DNA from: Candidatus Aenigmatarchaeota archaeon
GTDB lineage: Archaea > EX4484-52 > B79-G9
DNA: 6,418 nucleotides
Direction: 5' to 3'
Assembly: GCA_023139785.1 (NCBI GenBank)
Contig: JAGLMX010000036.1
Coordinates: forward strand, 1 to 6,418
The notes under the pieces are model-generated. The model had not been told where the DNA came from and did no database searches. It saw only the letters and a program-made list of their open reading frames with translations. The position numbers and the translations under genes were made by a program. Positions 5,583 through 6,418 of this stretch are shown here, in pieces. Numbering within the stretch: position 1 is the first letter of the stretch; each line of letters opens with the position of its first letter.

Positions 5583-5849
5583 ATGTTCGCGTCACAAACT
5601 AATCTTCTATTTGCGGGTTTCAGAAATCATCTTAGTCTTTTCTCGTTTAGGCAATATATTTTCCGTTTAGAGTCTTATTTTTCCATAAAACAGTTCTCAT
5701 TTCAAAACATTGTTTTATATTTCATTTTTTCGGTATCATATTTCACAACATACAGATTAAGATATCTCCAATTGTTGAAACTCCGTTCTTCAGAACGGCG
5801 TTGCCTGTTGGAGAGCGTACCGCCGAACCAATTAAATCCTGCATTTTAA
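5583..5849 (+). CDS. Doubtful 88-residue ORF with a good ribosome binding site
   Basis: The frame runs from ATG 5583 to TAA 5847-5849 and has GAGGT at the normal distance. The predicted peptide is unusual: about 14 Phe, no Asp, few acidic or Gly residues, and one moderately hydrophobic stretch (NIVLYFIFSVSYF, about residues 42-54). It has no recognisable domain. Its 3' part overlaps a nested hairpin (5765-5814). The TAA overlaps an ATG (TAATG at 5847-5851) that opens a 13-codon frame. The composition looks like translated AT-rich non-coding DNA, yet the ribosome binding site is real-looking. It may be a leader peptide, an orphan membrane protein, or no gene at all. Confidence 0.27.
   Translation: MFASQTNLLFAGFRNHLSLFSFRQYIFRLESYFSIKQFSFQNIVLYFIFSVSYFTTYRLRYLQLLKLRSSERRCLLESVPPNQLNPAF
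5765..5814 (+). other. Nested stem-loop
   Basis: An outer 7-bp stem, TCTCCAA (5765-5771) with TTGGAGA (5808-5814), encloses a perfect inner 6-bp stem, CCGTTC (5783-5788) with GAACGG (5793-5798), capped by TTCA. The internal loops are 11 and 9 bases. Thirteen perfect pairs in a 50-base span are unlikely to be random in this AT-rich stretch. It lies inside the doubtful ORF. Function is unknown. Confidence 0.5.
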
Positions 5850-5876
5850 TGAGGGCTCGAAGCAAGCGGTATGATA

Positions 5877-5891
5877 TTCAAGGTGCCTGAA
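5877..5891. repeat. Imperfect palindrome, copy 1 (TTCAAGG-TG-CCTGAA)
   Basis: TTCAAGG and CCTGAA are near-perfect inverted half-sites separated by TG. The same half-sites occur in the opposite order at 6001-6016. The size and symmetry fit a dimeric regulator's operator; as RNA the 2-base loop would need to open. It lies about 180 bases before the VWA start. Confidence 0.35.
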
Positions 5892-5949
5892 TAGTGGGGG
5901 AGTTTTCTACAGGCCAAAGACTTAGTGTTAGCTATCGCCGAAATTCATA

Positions 5950-5985
5950 GTAACACATTGCATTGCTCTAATGCAAAAGGTGTAC
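5950..5985 (+). other. Long interrupted hairpin in the VWA leader
   Basis: TTGCATT (5958-5964) pairs perfectly with AATGCAA (5970-5976) around a GCTCT loop. The helix continues below a small internal loop (A5957 against 5977-5979) with ACAC (5953-5956) to GTGT (5980-5983). Past a bulged A5952, GT (5950-5951) pairs with AC (5984-5985). That is 13 base pairs in 36 bases. No T-tract follows, so it is not an ordinary terminator; a leader RNA structure is more likely. Confidence 0.5.
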
Positions 5986-6000
5986 CTTGCGTAGAGTATG

Positions 6001-6016
6001 CCTGAAAAATTCAAGG
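6001..6016. repeat. Imperfect palindrome, copy 2 (CCTGAA-AAA-TTCAAGG)
   Basis: CCTGAA (6001-6006) and TTCAAGG (6010-6016) flank AAA, an inverted arrangement of the half-sites seen at 5877-5891. The ten bases ATTCAAGGTG (6009-6018) are an exact copy of 5876-5885. It ends about 50 bases before the VWA ATG, a position where an operator or leader hairpin could control expression. Confidence 0.35.
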
Positions 6017-6067
6017 TGTGTTAAGTAGATCCTCATCAAAGGCGACAAAAAAAACAGAGGTGTTTGA

Positions 6068-6418
6068 ATGGATTTAAGAAAACAAAAAGCATTACCCTTG
6101 CTATTGGTTAGCATGTTTTTGCTAGCAACAGCAATAGGCATGCCGGTAGTGGCTTCAACGCAGTCACCAAATGATGTGGTTGCAGGGCCTGTGGTTGTTA
6201 CAGCAGAGGAAGCAACTGCACCAATTGGAACACTGGATACGCCTTATTGCGGTCCGATAGATCTAACTATAGCTTTAGATGACACCGGTAGTATGGGCGG
6301 AGCTATTGGCAATATTAAAACAGAGCTCTCGACCATTATGGCAGCAGCACTTGATGCATCCGGCGATGACCTGCGAGTTGGATACATGACGTTTAAGGAC
6401 AATGTTGTAGTGCACAAC
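6068..6418 (+). CDS. Exported von Willebrand factor A domain protein, 5' part
   Basis: Only the first 117 residues lie in the window; the frame is open to the edge. Residues 1-29 are a Sec-type signal peptide: charged MDLRKQK, hydrophobic LPLLLVSMFLLATAIGM, and a likely cleavage after PVVA (29) before STQ. There is no lipobox cysteine. After an acidic linker (about 30-62), a VWA domain begins at IDLTIALDDTGSMGGAIGNI (64-83). It carries the metal-ion-dependent adhesion site D71-x-T73-x-S75, then helix KTELSTIMAAALDA and strand LRVGYMTFKDN (102-112). VWA domains bind protein or other ligands through a divalent metal, so a cell-surface or secreted adhesion/binding role is inferred. GAGGTG (6057-6062) lies 5 bases before the ATG and fixes the start. 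The C-terminus, which would show any membrane anchor or sorting signal, is outside the window. Confidence 0.9.
   Translation, partial: MDLRKQKALPLLLVSMFLLATAIGMPVVASTQSPNDVVAGPVVVTAEEATAPIGTLDTPYCGPIDLTIALDDTGSMGGAIGNIKTELSTIMAAALDASGDDLRVGYMTFKDNVVVHN

Larger units (their letters stand above)
5410..6067. other. 658-base gap before the VWA gene with structured elements
   Basis: No recognisable protein family is encoded here. The left third is AT-rich with a terminator, a TATA-like box and T-tracts. The middle carries an 88-codon open frame of doubtful status. The right third (about 5850-6067) has balanced composition, many in-frame stops, two inverted-repeat elements and a 13-bp interrupted hairpin, and ends in a strong ribosome binding site. 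I checked by eye for SRP RNA (helix 8 GGAAGG/AGCAG pattern), RNase P RNA (GAGGAAAGTC) and tRNA signatures and saw none. A long structured 5' leader or an unannotated RNA is the best reading, but this is inference. Confidence 0.5.

Noticed and set aside
5868..5891. C/D box small RNA (TATGAT followed by CTGA)
   Set aside because: The C box differs from RTGATGA and no matching second box pair is present at the expected spacing.
5577..6052. Transposable element with 9-base target duplication AACAGAGGT
   Set aside because: The two ends show no terminal inverted repeats and no transposase is encoded; shared ribosome binding sites explain the 9-base match more simply.
1..6418. CRISPR array, tRNA, rRNA, SRP RNA or RNase P RNA
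   Set aside because: I saw no regularly spaced repeats, no tRNA T-loop or cloverleaf pattern, and none of the conserved RNA signatures on visual reading; a covariance-model search would be decisive.

Overview
The window is archaeal. It encodes ribosomal protein L21e and RNA polymerase subunit F (Rpb4), neither of which bacteria have, next to a DUF655 protein that is a typical archaeal neighbour of both. Several genes are preceded by TATA-like boxes and by GGTGA or GAGGTG Shine-Dalgarno sequences. I cannot assign a lineage from sequence alone.

Layout. Positions 1-184 hold the end of an unseen upstream region and a possible 34-residue membrane peptide on the + strand. Two minus-strand genes follow, read right to left: an FAD-dependent dehydrogenase of the COG2509 type (2654-1257), then an AIM24-family protein (1132-281) with its own TATA box and ribosome binding site. 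A 345-base divergent gap (2655-2999) separates them from a + strand information-processing cluster: rpl21e (3000-3287), rpoF (3304-3651) and a DUF655 RNA-binding-type protein (3707-4270). A GT4/GT5-like glycosyltransferase (4312-5409) comes 41 bases later, where many euryarchaea carry the rRNA dimethyladenosine transferase gene ksgA. It may have its own promoter. A terminator-like hairpin with a T8 tract follows it.

Positions 5410-6067 are 658 bases without a recognisable gene, but not featureless. They hold a candidate promoter, T-tracts, a questionable 88-codon ORF with a good ribosome binding site, two well-formed nested hairpins, and two imperfect palindromes built from the same half-sites. 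They lead into the start of an exported von Willebrand factor A (VWA) protein (6068 to the window edge) with a signal peptide and an intact MIDAS start (DxTGS).

Functionally there are three units: translation/transcription core genes, accessory redox and AIM24 genes on the opposite strand, and a cell-surface unit at the right edge. The most interesting part is the structured leader in front of the VWA gene. It could be a cis-regulatory RNA, an operator region or a small independent RNA. I found no CRISPR array, tRNA, rRNA or recognisable insertion sequence.
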